Shown here piece after piece: positions 1-7,047 of a stretch of DNA of 33,216 nucleotides (positions are counted from its first letter, which is position 1; every line of letters begins with the position of its first letter). A program made the position numbers and the translations under genes. This DNA is from Paenibacillus sp. LS1 (GTDB lineage: Bacteria > Bacillota > Bacilli > Paenibacillales > Paenibacillaceae), in the NCBI RefSeq assembly GCF_026013365.1, contig NZ_JAPDOE010000024.1, positions 1-33,216 on the forward strand, given 5' to 3'. The notes beneath the pieces are model-generated. The model did no database searches. It was not told where the DNA came from and saw only the letters and a list, made by a program, of their open reading frames with translations.

Positions 1-29
1 CCTGAGCCAGGATCAAACTCTCCAATAAA
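1..29 (-). rRNA. 16S rRNA, 5' end only
   Basis: Read on the minus strand, these bases are the conserved start of bacterial 16S rRNA, including GAGTTTGATCCTGGCTCAG. The gene runs off the left edge, so only about 29 nt of the mature molecule are present. The TTTATTGGAGAG start is the Bacillus/Paenibacillus type. The leader, a boxA-like element and two promoters lie immediately upstream (higher coordinates). The exact mature 5' end is inferred from the Bacillus form. Confidence 0.95.
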
Positions 30-167
30 GTATTGAAAAGAGCGATATGCTCATTTTGAAACTGACGAGATTAAAAATCTCATTTGTGCTCCAGTCGATT
101 CAAGCCAAGGCTTGTCTCATACTTTCGCGTTCATTCTGCAAGCAGAATGTTTACTCACTCGTTGTTC

Positions 168-182
168 AGTTTTCAAAGATCA
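168..182 (-). promoter_or_regulatory. boxA-like antitermination element in rRNA leader
   Basis: The minus strand reads TGATCTTTGAAAACT, close to the boxA element of bacterial rRNA leaders (E. coli TGCTCTTTAACAA). It lies between promoter P2 and the 16S start, where the Nus-factor antitermination signal is expected. A small perfect hairpin (8-bp arms at 132-139 and 142-149) follows downstream in the leader. Confidence 0.6.
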
Positions 183-226
183 AACTTATTTTGTTACCGA
201 ATGTCTTTCTCTTCAGCAACTTTTAT

Positions 227-255
227 ATCTTATCACATCCGAACCAACTTTGCAA
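227..255 (-). promoter_or_regulatory. rRNA operon promoter P2
   Basis: On the minus strand a -35 TTGCAA (250-255) is followed after exactly 17 nt by a -10 TAAGAT (227-232). It is the promoter nearest to the 16S gene and lies upstream of the boxA-like element. The -35 is identical to that of P1, which supports a tandem rrn promoter pair. Confidence 0.7.
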
Positions 256-336
256 GCTCTTTTTTTAAGTTTCTTTCGAAGCTTACTTCATTCGCTTGCC
301 GCACCGTGTAAACTGTGTTTTCTTGGCCGGAATTAG

Positions 337-365
337 AATATACCATGTACAGATTTTCATTGCAA
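337..365 (-). promoter_or_regulatory. rRNA operon promoter P1
   Basis: On the minus strand a -35 TTGCAA (360-365) is followed after 17 nt by a -10 TATATT (337-342). It lies 110 nt upstream of P2 with the same -35 hexamer, the usual two-promoter arrangement of Firmicute rrn operons. The start point is inferred. Confidence 0.65.
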
Positions 366-704
366 GTATTTTTTTGATAAATTTAATAAACGAACTTCTT
401 TACTATTTCATCATGAAATATCTTTCTTCTATTGTACTTGTCAGTACTACCTCCTGATATTAAATCCATTTCATCCGCGCTTTATGTATCTGTCTTCCCC
501 TACACATATAAGCAAACCTCAGCTTCCTTTCATAAAACTACTATTACACTCATTCATTAAACATAACCAGAGAAGCCGCCCCAATACGATAGCATCATAT
601 GAGTTGCGACTAGCCCTGGTTCTCAGCAGTACTCTTTCCTTCTATATAAAAAAAGCAATCATTCAATCGAAATAACATATACGCTCCTCATCAAAATTTA
701 ATTC
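366..704. other. Gene-free stretch between rrn promoters and rocF
   Basis: No convincing gene was found: the open frames here lack ribosome binding sites and have low-complexity, shadow-like translations. The stretch contains small palindromes (404-418 and 434-447). No clear terminator for the incoming rocF transcript was seen; rocF reads toward the rRNA operon on the same strand. Confidence 0.5.
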
Positions 705-1670
705 TCACAAAATGCGTTTACCCAAAAGCGAAGCAATCAGTTCCACGCCAAGTCTCGCTGTATGTCTATTGTGATCAAACAACGGATTCACCTCAACCAG
801 TTCCATAGACGTAACTTGATTCGTGGAAGCGAGTAGCTCCAATGCGTAATGCGCCTCTCGGTAATTCAACCCCCCCGGTACTGGGGTACCTACACCCGGA
901 GCTTCTCTAGGATCCAGACAATCCATGTCAAAGCTGATGTGAATACCGTCTGTCCCTTTTCCCGCTGTAGCTATCGCTTGCTCAATAACTTGCTCTATCC
1001 CCATTCGGTCAATATCATGCATCGTAAATGCTTGGATTCCCAGTCCTTTGATTTGTTCTTTCTCATACTCATCCAGATCACGCAGACCAATATAGACCAG
1101 ATTGGATGGATCAATAAACGCCCCTGCTCCAGCAATGTGCGACAGATTGTATGCAGTATGCCCCAAGGAAGCCGCCACACTCATCCCATGCATGTTACCG
1201 GACAAGCTGTGCTCTTCGGTGTTCAAGTCTGCATGTGCATCAAACCAGATCACACCCAAATTGGAGTAGTGCGCAGTTAAACCGGCTAAAGTGCCTATCG
1301 CCACACTATGATCTCCTCCAAGCACAAGTGGAAAGGCGCCCTCCTCTACCGCAAACGATACTTCATTACATACCTTCTCACTGACTTGGCGCACTTCATT
1401 TAAGTGTTTCACACGATTTCGCCCAGCAGGGAAAGCAGTTTCAGAAGGACAAGCTACCCGCACCTCCTTGGAAAGCACTAACCCAAGACTTGCAATTTCC
1501 CGCTTCAATCCAGCTGTAATCAGTTCATCCGGTCCCAACTCTGCACCACCTCTCGCTCCACCGAGTCCGAAAGGAACCTTAATGATGGCAACATTGCGCC
1601 GCACAGACGTATGACTTGTATTAATAGAAGTATCTTTTATGCCACCATGGACATCATCTTCATTCATCAT
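705..1670 (-). CDS. rocF: Arginase (ureohydrolase family)
   Basis: Likely hydrolyses L-arginine to L-ornithine and urea in the cytoplasm, feeding the ornithine aminotransferase encoded just upstream. The binuclear-manganese signature of the family is complete: GGDHS (about residues 118-122), DAHAD (144-148) and SFDMDCLDP (246-254), followed by the ELVEVNP segment near the C-terminus. Length (321 aa) is slightly more than the usual ~300, because of a variable N-terminal extension of about 25 residues. The start was chosen because AAGGAG sits 9 nt before the ATG pair at 1670/1667; an upstream in-frame ATG at 1688 has no such site. With this start the gene overlaps the end of rocD by 11 nt, indicating translational coupling. 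Agmatinase is a less likely alternative given the rocD partner. Confidence 0.92.
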   Translation of the reverse strand: MMNEDDVHGGIKDTSINTSHTSVRRNVAIIKVPFGLGGARGGAELGPDELITAGLKREIASLGLVLSKEVRVACPSETAFPAGRNRVKHLNEVRQVSEKVCNEVSFAVEEGAFPLVLGGDHSVAIGTLAGLTAHYSNLGVIWFDAHADLNTEEHSLSGNMHGMSVAASLGHTAYNLSHIAGAGAFIDPSNLVYIGLRDLDEYEKEQIKGLGIQAFTMHDIDRMGIEQVIEQAIATAGKGTDGIHISFDMDCLDPREAPGVGTPVPGGLNYREAHYALELLASTNQVTSMELVEVNPLFDHNRHTARLGVELIASLLGKRIL

Positions 1671-2880
1671 GTAGATCAGCTCCTTCATTGTTGATCAAGA
1701 CCCTCTCAATTCTCTCCAGTGCCCAGTCAATTTCAGACTCTTGAATCGTCAGCGGCGGAGCAAACCGAATGGTCGTCTCATGTGTTTCTTTACACAGCAA
1801 ACCAGCAGACATCAAACTCTCGCAATAAGGACGTGCCGATTCATGCAGTTCAACACCAATAAATAACCCTCTCCCACGAATATCCCGTATGGCTGAACTG
1901 CGAATATCACGAAGTCTTTTCATAAAATAGTTCCCCAGATGCTCCGAGCGTTCAGCAAGCTTCTCGTCTTCAAGAACTTTCAACGCTGCTATAGCCACGG
2001 CACAGGCTAGTGGATTTCCTCCAAACGTAGACCCATGAGATCCTGGCTCAAACAAATCCAGTATCTCCGCATCAGCAGCAATAGCCGAGATCGGCATGAC
2101 CCCACCACCCAGCGCTTTGCCCATAACCCAGATGTCTGGTTCAACACCTTCCCAATCGGAGGCAAAACGGCGACCCGTTCTTCCAAATCCAGTCTGGATC
2201 TCATCAGATATAGTCAACACCTGCTGTTCTTTGCACAAAGCAAAAGCTTCAGCCAAATATCCATCAGGCGGAATAACGATTCCGGCTTCGCCCTGAATGG
2301 GTTCCACAAGAAAGCCAGCCGTATTGGGTGTAATGGCTTGCTTCAGTGCTTCAATATCCCCATAGGGAATAATCCGGAATCCAGGTGTGAACGGTCCAAA
2401 ATCTTTTTTATATTCCGCTGAAGAAGAAAAGGAAGTAACCGTCAGCGTTCTCCCATGAAAGTTACCAGAGCATACGATGATTTCGGCTTGGTTCTCCGGC
2501 ACACCTTTGCAACGATATGCCCACCTGCGCACCGCTTTTACCGCAGTCTCCACCGCTTCCGCTCCTGTATTCATGGCGAGAATCTTTGATTTACCCGTAA
2601 ATTGCGAGAGTTTCTGATAGAAAAGAGAAGCCGAGCTGCTATGGAACGCCCGTGATGTCAGTGTAACTTGGTCCGCTTGATCCTTGAGTGCCTGGATGAT
2701 CACAGGATGTCTATGACCATGATTCAACGCAGAGTAAGCACTTAACATATCCATATAACGGCGGCCTTCAGGGTCTTCCACCCATACCCCCTCCGCCCGT
2801 ACAATGACGATAGGGAGCGGATGATAATTAGGTGCAGCATAACGTTCCGACCAATCCATTAATATCCGGGAATCTGGCAT
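1660..2880 (-). CDS. rocD: Ornithine aminotransferase
   Basis: PLP-dependent class III aminotransferase that converts ornithine plus 2-oxoglutarate to glutamate-5-semialdehyde and glutamate. The sequence is strongly RocD-like: YHPLPIVI near the N-terminus, NTGAEAVE, NFHGRT, the SDEIQTG aspartate (about 226), and the PLP lysine in MGKALGGG (about 255), ending with RFAPPLTI. Length of 406 aa fits the family (~400). The ATG at 2880 is preceded by GGAGG. The longer frame up to 2952 would begin upstream of the likely promoter (-10 at 2903-2908), so it is rejected. The gene's end overlaps rocF. Together the two turn arginine into glutamate semialdehyde; no dehydrogenase for the last step is in the window. 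Confidence 0.95.
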   Translation of the reverse strand: MPDSRILMDWSERYAAPNYHPLPIVIVRAEGVWVEDPEGRRYMDMLSAYSALNHGHRHPVIIQALKDQADQVTLTSRAFHSSSASLFYQKLSQFTGKSKILAMNTGAEAVETAVKAVRRWAYRCKGVPENQAEIIVCSGNFHGRTLTVTSFSSSAEYKKDFGPFTPGFRIIPYGDIEALKQAITPNTAGFLVEPIQGEAGIVIPPDGYLAEAFALCKEQQVLTISDEIQTGFGRTGRRFASDWEGVEPDIWVMGKALGGGVMPISAIAADAEILDLFEPGSHGSTFGGNPLACAVAIAALKVLEDEKLAERSEHLGNYFMKRLRDIRSSAIRDIRGRGLFIGVELHESARPYCESLMSAGLLCKETHETTIRFAPPLTIQESEIDWALERIERVLINNEGADLHDE

Positions 2881-2902
2881 ATACCTCCAACACCCCTTTT
2901 TC

Positions 2903-2931
2903 ATAATATTGTATACAAAATACAATACCAA
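2903..2931 (-). promoter_or_regulatory. rocD-rocF promoter with embedded palindrome
   Basis: On the minus strand, -35 TTGGTA (2926-2931), a 17-nt spacer and -10 TATTAT (2903-2908) lie just upstream of the rocD ribosome binding site, giving a leader of under 20 nt. The palindrome TTGTATACAA (2909-2918) fills the spacer right next to the -10. A protein bound there would block RNA polymerase. The promoter assignment is inferred from hexamers and spacing. Confidence 0.6.
2907..2919. promoter_or_regulatory. Putative GntR-type operator, copy 1
   Basis: Contains the perfect 10-bp palindrome TTGTATACAA in the 13-nt context TATTGTATACAAA. The same 13 nt recur on the other strand at 4570-4582, upstream of the transporter genes. 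GTATAC-centred palindromes are typical operators of GntR-family proteins with FCD domains, and such a regulator is encoded at 4849-5493. Binding is inferred. Confidence 0.55.
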
Positions 2932-3021
2932 TGTATGCGATGTCACCACCATTTACGACTACATCTCAGTATTTCCACACTAGCCTACTTCCGACTCTTA
3001 TCTAATCCATTCCTGTTCCGT

Positions 3022-3678
3022 TTAACGAGAAGTAGACAGTCTACGTTCCAACCAGGAAAGCAAGTTAGCCAGTGTAAATGTAATTATAAAATAAAGGCCG
3101 GCGGCAACAAGGAGCGGAGCAAGCGGCTGGAAAGTAACCCCCTGAACCGTTCTGGCCGTGTATATAATCTCGGCTATGCCGATCATGGAGACAAGTGAAG
3201 AATCTTTAATGATAATAATGAATTCATTGCCGATGGCTGGAAGCATGTTACGAAAAGCCTGCGGCAATATAATGTAGCGAAGTGTCATACCATGCGTCAT
3301 GCCAAGGGAGCGCGAGGCCTCCGTCTGCCCTTTATCAATCGCTTGAATCCCGGCCCTGAACACCTCAGCCATATAAGCCGAGCTATTCATAGTCAGAGCT
3401 ACCACGCCTGACATAAATGCCGGCAAGTTCACACCTATAACCGTCAGACCATAATGAACAATAAGAATCTGTACCAGCATTGGCGTTCCTCGAATGAGTT
3501 CAATATACGCTGATGCCACAAATTTAATTGGCCATATTCGGGATAATCGCATTAATGCCATGATCACACCAAGTAACGTACCAAATAATACGCCGAAAAA
3601 GGAAAGCTCAAGTGTAACCAACGCACTTCGTGCATAATCCTGCCAATGTTCTAATAGAAAGGAAAAATCTAAATTCAC
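3022..3678 (-). CDS. Amino-acid ABC transporter permease (HisM/GlnP type)
   Basis: Inner-membrane permease of a polar amino-acid ABC importer, 218 aa, the normal size. About five hydrophobic segments are visible. The cytoplasmic EAA loop that docks the ATPase is present in the region EASRSLGMTHGMTLRYI with the downstream ILPQAFRNMLPAIGNEF. The early IELIRGTPMLVQ motif is typical of the HisM/GlnP family. The gene starts 23 nt after the binding-protein gene and lies upstream of rocD-rocF on the same strand, suggesting uptake of arginine or ornithine. The usual partner ATP-binding gene is not in the window. Substrate is inferred from context only. Confidence 0.9.
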   Translation of the reverse strand: MNLDFSFLLEHWQDYARSALVTLELSFFGVLFGTLLGVIMALMRLSRIWPIKFVASAYIELIRGTPMLVQILIVHYGLTVIGVNLPAFMSGVVALTMNSSAYMAEVFRAGIQAIDKGQTEASRSLGMTHGMTLRYIILPQAFRNMLPAIGNEFIIIIKDSSLVSMIGIAEIIYTARTVQGVTFQPLAPLLVAAGLYFIITFTLANLLSWLERRLSTSR

Positions 3679-3701
3679 GGCATATCCCTCACTCGTCCGG
3701 T

Positions 3702-4523
3702 TTATTCACCGAGCATCTCATTCGCTTCAACGACGAAACGTTCAATATCTCCGTTGGTTTTGAGTTTTTCCAATGTAGCGTTGATCTGATCCAGCAGCTT
3801 CTGATTACCTTTCTTCACCGCGATGGCCGAACCGCCCTCATCTTTAGCCTGTTCAATCTCTACACCTGCAACTACAAGTCCCTCTTGGTTCTTCACATAC
3901 TGTTCAGCCACCGGCTTTTCCAGAATAAGTGCGTCTACCCGCCCCGTCTGCAACTCCAGAATCAGCTCAGGTATCTTAGCCAGAGAAGTGAGCTTTGCTC
4001 CCTCTATTTCCTGAGCAATCCCTTCCTGAATGGAACTCTTTTGTACACCAACCTGCTTGCCCGATAGATCATCCACGGACTTTAATGCCGCATCTTCTCC
4101 TTCTCTAACAAGTACAGCCTGTTCTGCATAATAGTAGATATCCGTAAAATCAACGTTCTTCTTTCGTTCCTCGGTAGGGGTTAAGCCTGATATTACAAAA
4201 TCAACCTTATCCGTACCCAGGGCCATGAGAAGACCATCAAAATCCATGTCCTCAATCTTCAGCTCGGCTCCCAGATCAGCCGCAATGGCTTTGGCAATCT
4301 CGATGTCAAAACCTACGATGGTATCTTTACCATCAATTTTCTTATGAAATTCATAGGGTGCGTAGTCCGCACTGGTTCCAAGTACGATTACTTCCTTTGC
4401 CGCAGAACTACTTTCCGAAGACGAAGCAGAGTCTGATCCGGTTGCTGTCGTTTTTTCCTGCCCACAAGCAGACATAATCACAACCACTAACAACATCATC
4501 ATTGGCAACAGCACTTTTTTCAC
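3702..4523 (-). CDS. Amino-acid ABC transporter substrate-binding lipoprotein
   Basis: Extracytoplasmic binding protein (family 3, periplasmic-binding type II fold), likely anchored to the outer face of the membrane. It has a signal peptide with a hydrophobic core and a lipobox ending MSAC (Cys about 20), followed by a Ser-rich linker. The mature part carries SADYAPYEF, VGFDIEIAKAIA, DFVISGLTPTEERKK and DFTDIYYYAEQ, hallmarks of polar amino-acid binders such as ArtP/GlnH. Start is a GTG at 4521-4523, preceded by AGGGG at 8 nt. An overlapping ATG frame encodes no such protein. It is the first gene of the transporter unit, with a TTGTATACAA palindrome upstream. Arginine or ornithine is the likely ligand, by context. 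Confidence 0.92.
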   Translation of the reverse strand: MKKVLLPMMMLLVVVIMSACGQEKTTATGSDSASSSESSSAAKEVIVLGTSADYAPYEFHKKIDGKDTIVGFDIEIAKAIAADLGAELKIEDMDFDGLLMALGTDKVDFVISGLTPTEERKKNVDFTDIYYYAEQAVLVREGEDAALKSVDDLSGKQVGVQKSSIQEGIAQEIEGAKLTSLAKIPELILELQTGRVDALILEKPVAEQYVKNQEGLVVAGVEIEQAKDEGGSAIAVKKGNQKLLDQINATLEKLKTNGDIERFVVEANEMLGE

Positions 4524-4569
4524 ACATCATACCCCTATTCTTTTTTTGAATGAGTAGCATAACAATAAA

Positions 4570-4582
4570 TTTGTATACAATA
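4570..4582. promoter_or_regulatory. Putative GntR-type operator, copy 2
   Basis: Holds the same perfect palindrome TTGTATACAA (4571-4580) found before rocD. The 13-nt context TATTGTATACAAA is on the minus strand here. It lies about 47 bp upstream of the binding-protein start, in the 325-bp gap between that gene and the divergent GntR gene. I could not assign clear -35/-10 hexamers for the transporter promoter. Confidence 0.55.
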
Positions 4583-4848
4583 TACATAAGACAATATATG
4601 GACTTATATGTAAGTAATACTAACAAACAATTCATTTTATCACAATCATTATTTAAACATTTATACGCTCTAATTCCATAAAATGTACTATATATGACAC
4701 GGCATTTACATCGGCTGAAACATGAAGTTCGCTTGCCCAACTTCCCCCTCGGTGTTAAGATGATAAAAACTTGGAACTCCTGAACGGCGCGCACAGTATG
4801 GCCCTATACCCATCCAATTATCACTATACATAGAAAGGAGGATTCGGT

Positions 4849-5493
4849 ATGGAGGTACCTAAATACCGGTCCTTGAAAGATCACGTATACGATTACATTG
4901 CCCAGAAGATTCAGGACGGGACACTACTCCCCAACCAGAAGATCAACGAGGCCGAAATATGCAAAAAGCTGGACATTAGTCGCACTCCCACTCGGGAGGC
5001 GCTTTTCCAGCTGGCTTCGGACAATCTACTGCAATACATCCCACGCAGAGGATTTATTGTCACTCCTTTTGATGCAGGCAAAAAACTGGAGTTCTCCCAG
5101 GCGATCGGTGTACTGGAAGCACTCGCTGCCACACTCGCAGTAGACCACCTCAAACCATCTGAACTGCTAGAGATGGAAACTCTGGTTGTCCGAATGGACG
5201 AAGATATCAGTCAGCTTGATCTTGCCGCTTACAACAAGAATCAATACCAGTTCCATAACCTGTACATCCAGCGATGTGGTAACGCCACAGTGATTGAGAT
5301 GTTAAGCACATTGAAGAACAGCTTCATCCGGCAGTCGTATGTTAGCGATAATAAGCCAAAGCTATCTGAAGTCCTTCTCGAAGTCAACGAAGAGCATCGT
5401 CAAATTTTAAGTGCTTTTCGAGCCAAAGATAAAAACCAATTGGAATCGCTGCTTAAGCACCACTGGCGTATTATCGACAACGATATGCTATAA
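4849..5493 (+). CDS. GntR family transcriptional regulator (FCD domain)
   Basis: DNA-binding repressor or activator of 214 aa. The N-terminal winged helix (about residues 5-72) includes the recognition region ISRTPTREALFQLASDNLL and the wing RRGFIV. The all-helical FCD ligand domain follows (about 78-210). FCD metal-site histidines are visible in QFHNLYI, EEHRQIL and LKHHW, but the usual Asp four residues before the first His is Gln. The start has AAAGGAGG close upstream. It is divergent from the transporter and rocD-rocF units, which carry matching GTATAC palindromes, so it probably controls arginine/ornithine uptake and breakdown. In Bacillus subtilis this job is done by RocR and AhrC. The target assignment is inference. 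Confidence 0.88.
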   Translation: MEVPKYRSLKDHVYDYIAQKIQDGTLLPNQKINEAEICKKLDISRTPTREALFQLASDNLLQYIPRRGFIVTPFDAGKKLEFSQAIGVLEALAATLAVDHLKPSELLEMETLVVRMDEDISQLDLAAYNKNQYQFHNLYIQRCGNATVIEMLSTLKNSFIRQSYVSDNKPKLSEVLLEVNEEHRQILSAFRAKDKNQLESLLKHHWRIIDNDML

Positions 5494-5515
5494 TGCCTTC
5501 TATACGAACTAACGG

Positions 5516-5548
5516 AAAGGCAACTCACAATAGTGTGGGTTGCCTTTT
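5516..5548 (+). terminator. Terminator after gntR gene, possibly bidirectional
   Basis: A 14-bp stem (AAAGGCAACTCACA pairing with TGTGGGTTGCCTTT, one G-U pair) with a 4-nt loop ends in TTTTCT. It lies 22 nt after the GntR stop and 20 nt before the end of the convergent methyltransferase gene, so it may serve both. Confidence 0.85.
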
Positions 5549-5568
5549 CTAATATCCTTCCTATTTTA

Positions 5569-6399
5569 CTATCTGCCCTTTTTGATATCCAACGGTGCCC
5601 TAGCTTCAAATACAGCATACCCCAATTTTTTGCCGTATTTAGCAAGCAAACGATCATTGGTGCGACTCATACGTTGCAAACGTTCGTCTTCAAACCACTT
5701 CATATCCATCTCGCGATGAGGATCATGATCCACGCCCCATTTTCCCATGGATCGCGAATGCTCTTTGACTTCCACCTTGGTAAAACCACTCTGTTTGAGG
5801 CGTTTTCTCCATGCTGCCACCGTTGCCAGGGTCCGTATGCCGTAAAATTGCTTCAACCTGCGGCTCATCAATTCAGTCTTCCGGCCAGATAGAACCATCT
5901 CCCGATCCACCAAAAGTCCAGCGGGCTTCAACACTCTTTTATATTCAGCAAGCGCATTCCGCCATGGGGTGAATATCGTAACCGACTCCACGAATACCAC
6001 ATCAAAATGATTTTCCGGAAAAGGCAACGCTGCTACATCGGCCCGAACAAATCGAACATCCAACCTCTCTCGTCTCGCTCGCCGAACTGCCTTATCCAAC
6101 ATATTGCGATGAAGATCAATCGCTGTTACCCGATATCCATTCTTAGCTAAGTAACACGCAGTCCTCCCGGTGCCACATCCTATCTCAAGGATATGACTAC
6201 CCACAGGTAGAGATAAGTCATCAAGCAACTTCATCGTTGCCAAAAATCCTCCAGGATGAGCACTCCCCTCCCCTAGCCGAGCCAGCAAGTCATGATAATC
6301 CAAGAGATCCCCTCCCTTCACTCCTACCAGTGTATGGAGCAAACTCAAAAACGGCTCCTCCCCATACCCGTTTCCGGGTACTCGTCCATACCAAATCAC
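5569..6399 (-). CDS. Class I SAM-dependent methyltransferase
   Basis: Predicted cytosolic methyltransferase of 276 aa with a Rossmann-like fold. Motif I HILEIGCGTGRTACYLA (about residues 69-85) binds S-adenosylmethionine. The acidic residue of motif II is in YRVTAIDLH. Later strands include VRFVRADVAALPFPENHFDVVFVE, a Methyltransf_11/25-type pattern, and EYKRVLKPAGLLVD. The C-terminal ~90 residues are basic and not recognised, so the substrate is unknown. The first codon is GTG with only a weak AAAAAGAAA upstream; no better in-frame start precedes motif I, so the start is uncertain. It diverges from the Gly/Tyr-rich gene at 6468 and converges on gntR. Confidence 0.85.
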   Translation of the reverse strand: MIWYGRVPGNGYGEEPFLSLLHTLVGVKGGDLLDYHDLLARLGEGSAHPGGFLATMKLLDDLSLPVGSHILEIGCGTGRTACYLAKNGYRVTAIDLHRNMLDKAVRRARRERLDVRFVRADVAALPFPENHFDVVFVESVTIFTPWRNALAEYKRVLKPAGLLVDREMVLSGRKTELMSRRLKQFYGIRTLATVAAWRKRLKQSGFTKVEVKEHSRSMGKWGVDHDPHREMDMKWFEDERLQRMSRTNDRLLAKYGKKLGYAVFEARAPLDIKKGR

Positions 6400-6467
6400 T
6401 TTCTTTTTACTATGATATACAAACCGTTGATTTTAAGCGGCAAACCGCAACTATGAGGGGGATATGC

Positions 6468-6818
6468 ATGCATAGAATTCATCCGGTATGTGAAGAAACG
6501 GTGTCACCGCACGTTGGACGCCCCGTGTGTCTCATCATGAATGACGGTAAGCACATGTATGGTACACTTGGAGGCTGTCGAGATGGAAAGGTATATTTGG
6601 ACGGATGTTTCGAGGGACCACGCCTATCTTCGGTGAAATCCAAGCAACAACTTCGCAGAAACGGTAAGAAAAACGCAGTATCAGCGAAGAAAGTTAAGTC
6701 TTCAGCCTACGGACCTTACGGGTATGGAGGCGGCGGATACGGTGGTTATGGGCGAGGCAGAGGGTACGAACTAGCTCTGGTTACCACTTTACTGTTGCTC
6801 CCATTCCTTTTCATCTAA
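6468..6818 (+). CDS. Small Gly/Tyr-rich protein with C-terminal hydrophobic tail
   Basis: Unrecognised 116-aa protein. The N-terminal half (HVGRPVCLIMNDGKHMYGTL, then DGKVYLDG) has the short-strand look of an Sm-like or SH3-like barrel. A basic linker follows. Then comes a Gly/Tyr repeat of the type YGGGGYGGYGRGRGY, and finally a hydrophobic tail (LALVTTLLLLPFLFI) that could insert in a membrane. The start is the ATG at 6468, with GAGGGGG 6 nt upstream; frames beginning at 6237 overlap the methyltransferase and lack such a site. Gly/Tyr-rich small proteins in spore-formers are often surface or spore-coat associated, but that is speculation. A terminator follows at 6854-6890. Confidence 0.75.
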   Translation: MHRIHPVCEETVSPHVGRPVCLIMNDGKHMYGTLGGCRDGKVYLDGCFEGPRLSSVKSKQQLRRNGKKNAVSAKKVKSSAYGPYGYGGGGYGGYGRGRGYELALVTTLLLLPFLFI

Positions 6819-6853
6819 CCCCAAATCCGTTAGTGGTAAAATTGTAGTGATAA

Positions 6854-6890
6854 CAAAGACCCTTTTTGCATATAGCGAAAAGGGTCTTTG
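6854..6890 (+). terminator. Rho-independent terminator after Gly/Tyr-rich gene
   Basis: Stem of 13 bp, CAAAGACCCTTTT pairing with AAAAGGGTCTTTG, loop about 11 nt, 35 nt after the stop codon. The T-tract on the plus strand is weak (TCCTGTTT). Confidence 0.75.
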
Positions 6891-6964
6891 TCCTGTTTAT
6901 ACGATACACGTCAATCACAATATATTTTCATTTTTACGATCAGACATTATGGTGAAAATGGTAC

Positions 6965-6994
6965 AAAAAAAAGGCATTCGCCAAAACGAATGCC
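6965..6994 (-). terminator. Second minus-strand terminator downstream of ydjO
   Basis: On the minus strand GGCATTCG pairs perfectly with CGAATGCC around a 6-nt loop and is followed by eight T residues. It lies 53 nt beyond another minus-strand terminator, with no gene between. It may be a backup terminator. Confidence 0.75.
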
Positions 6995-7047
6995 GGGAAC
7001 TTCATATTTAATACCCTTACCTTCGCACAGGGTGTCAGGTTTAACTT

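Noticed and set aside
484..675. 63-aa frame between the rrn promoters and rocF
   Set aside because: No ribosome site and a low-complexity translation; probably non-coding.
849..1280. 143-aa open frame opposite rocF
   Set aside because: The opposite strand carries a complete arginase with all metal motifs; this frame has no start signal.
4408..4794. 128-aa minus-strand frame overlapping the binding-protein start, beginning further upstream
   Set aside because: It runs through the operator region and out of frame across the lipoprotein signal peptide; the GTG-started lipoprotein explains the sequence better.
2881..4848. T-box, arginine riboswitch or ARG-box type leader in the roc/transport region
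   Set aside because: The rocD leader is too short for a riboswitch, and no T-box motif or AhrC-like box was recognised by eye.
6237..6467. N-terminal extension of the Gly/Tyr-rich protein
   Set aside because: It overlaps the divergent methyltransferase and its promoter; the ATG at 6468 has a strong ribosome site.
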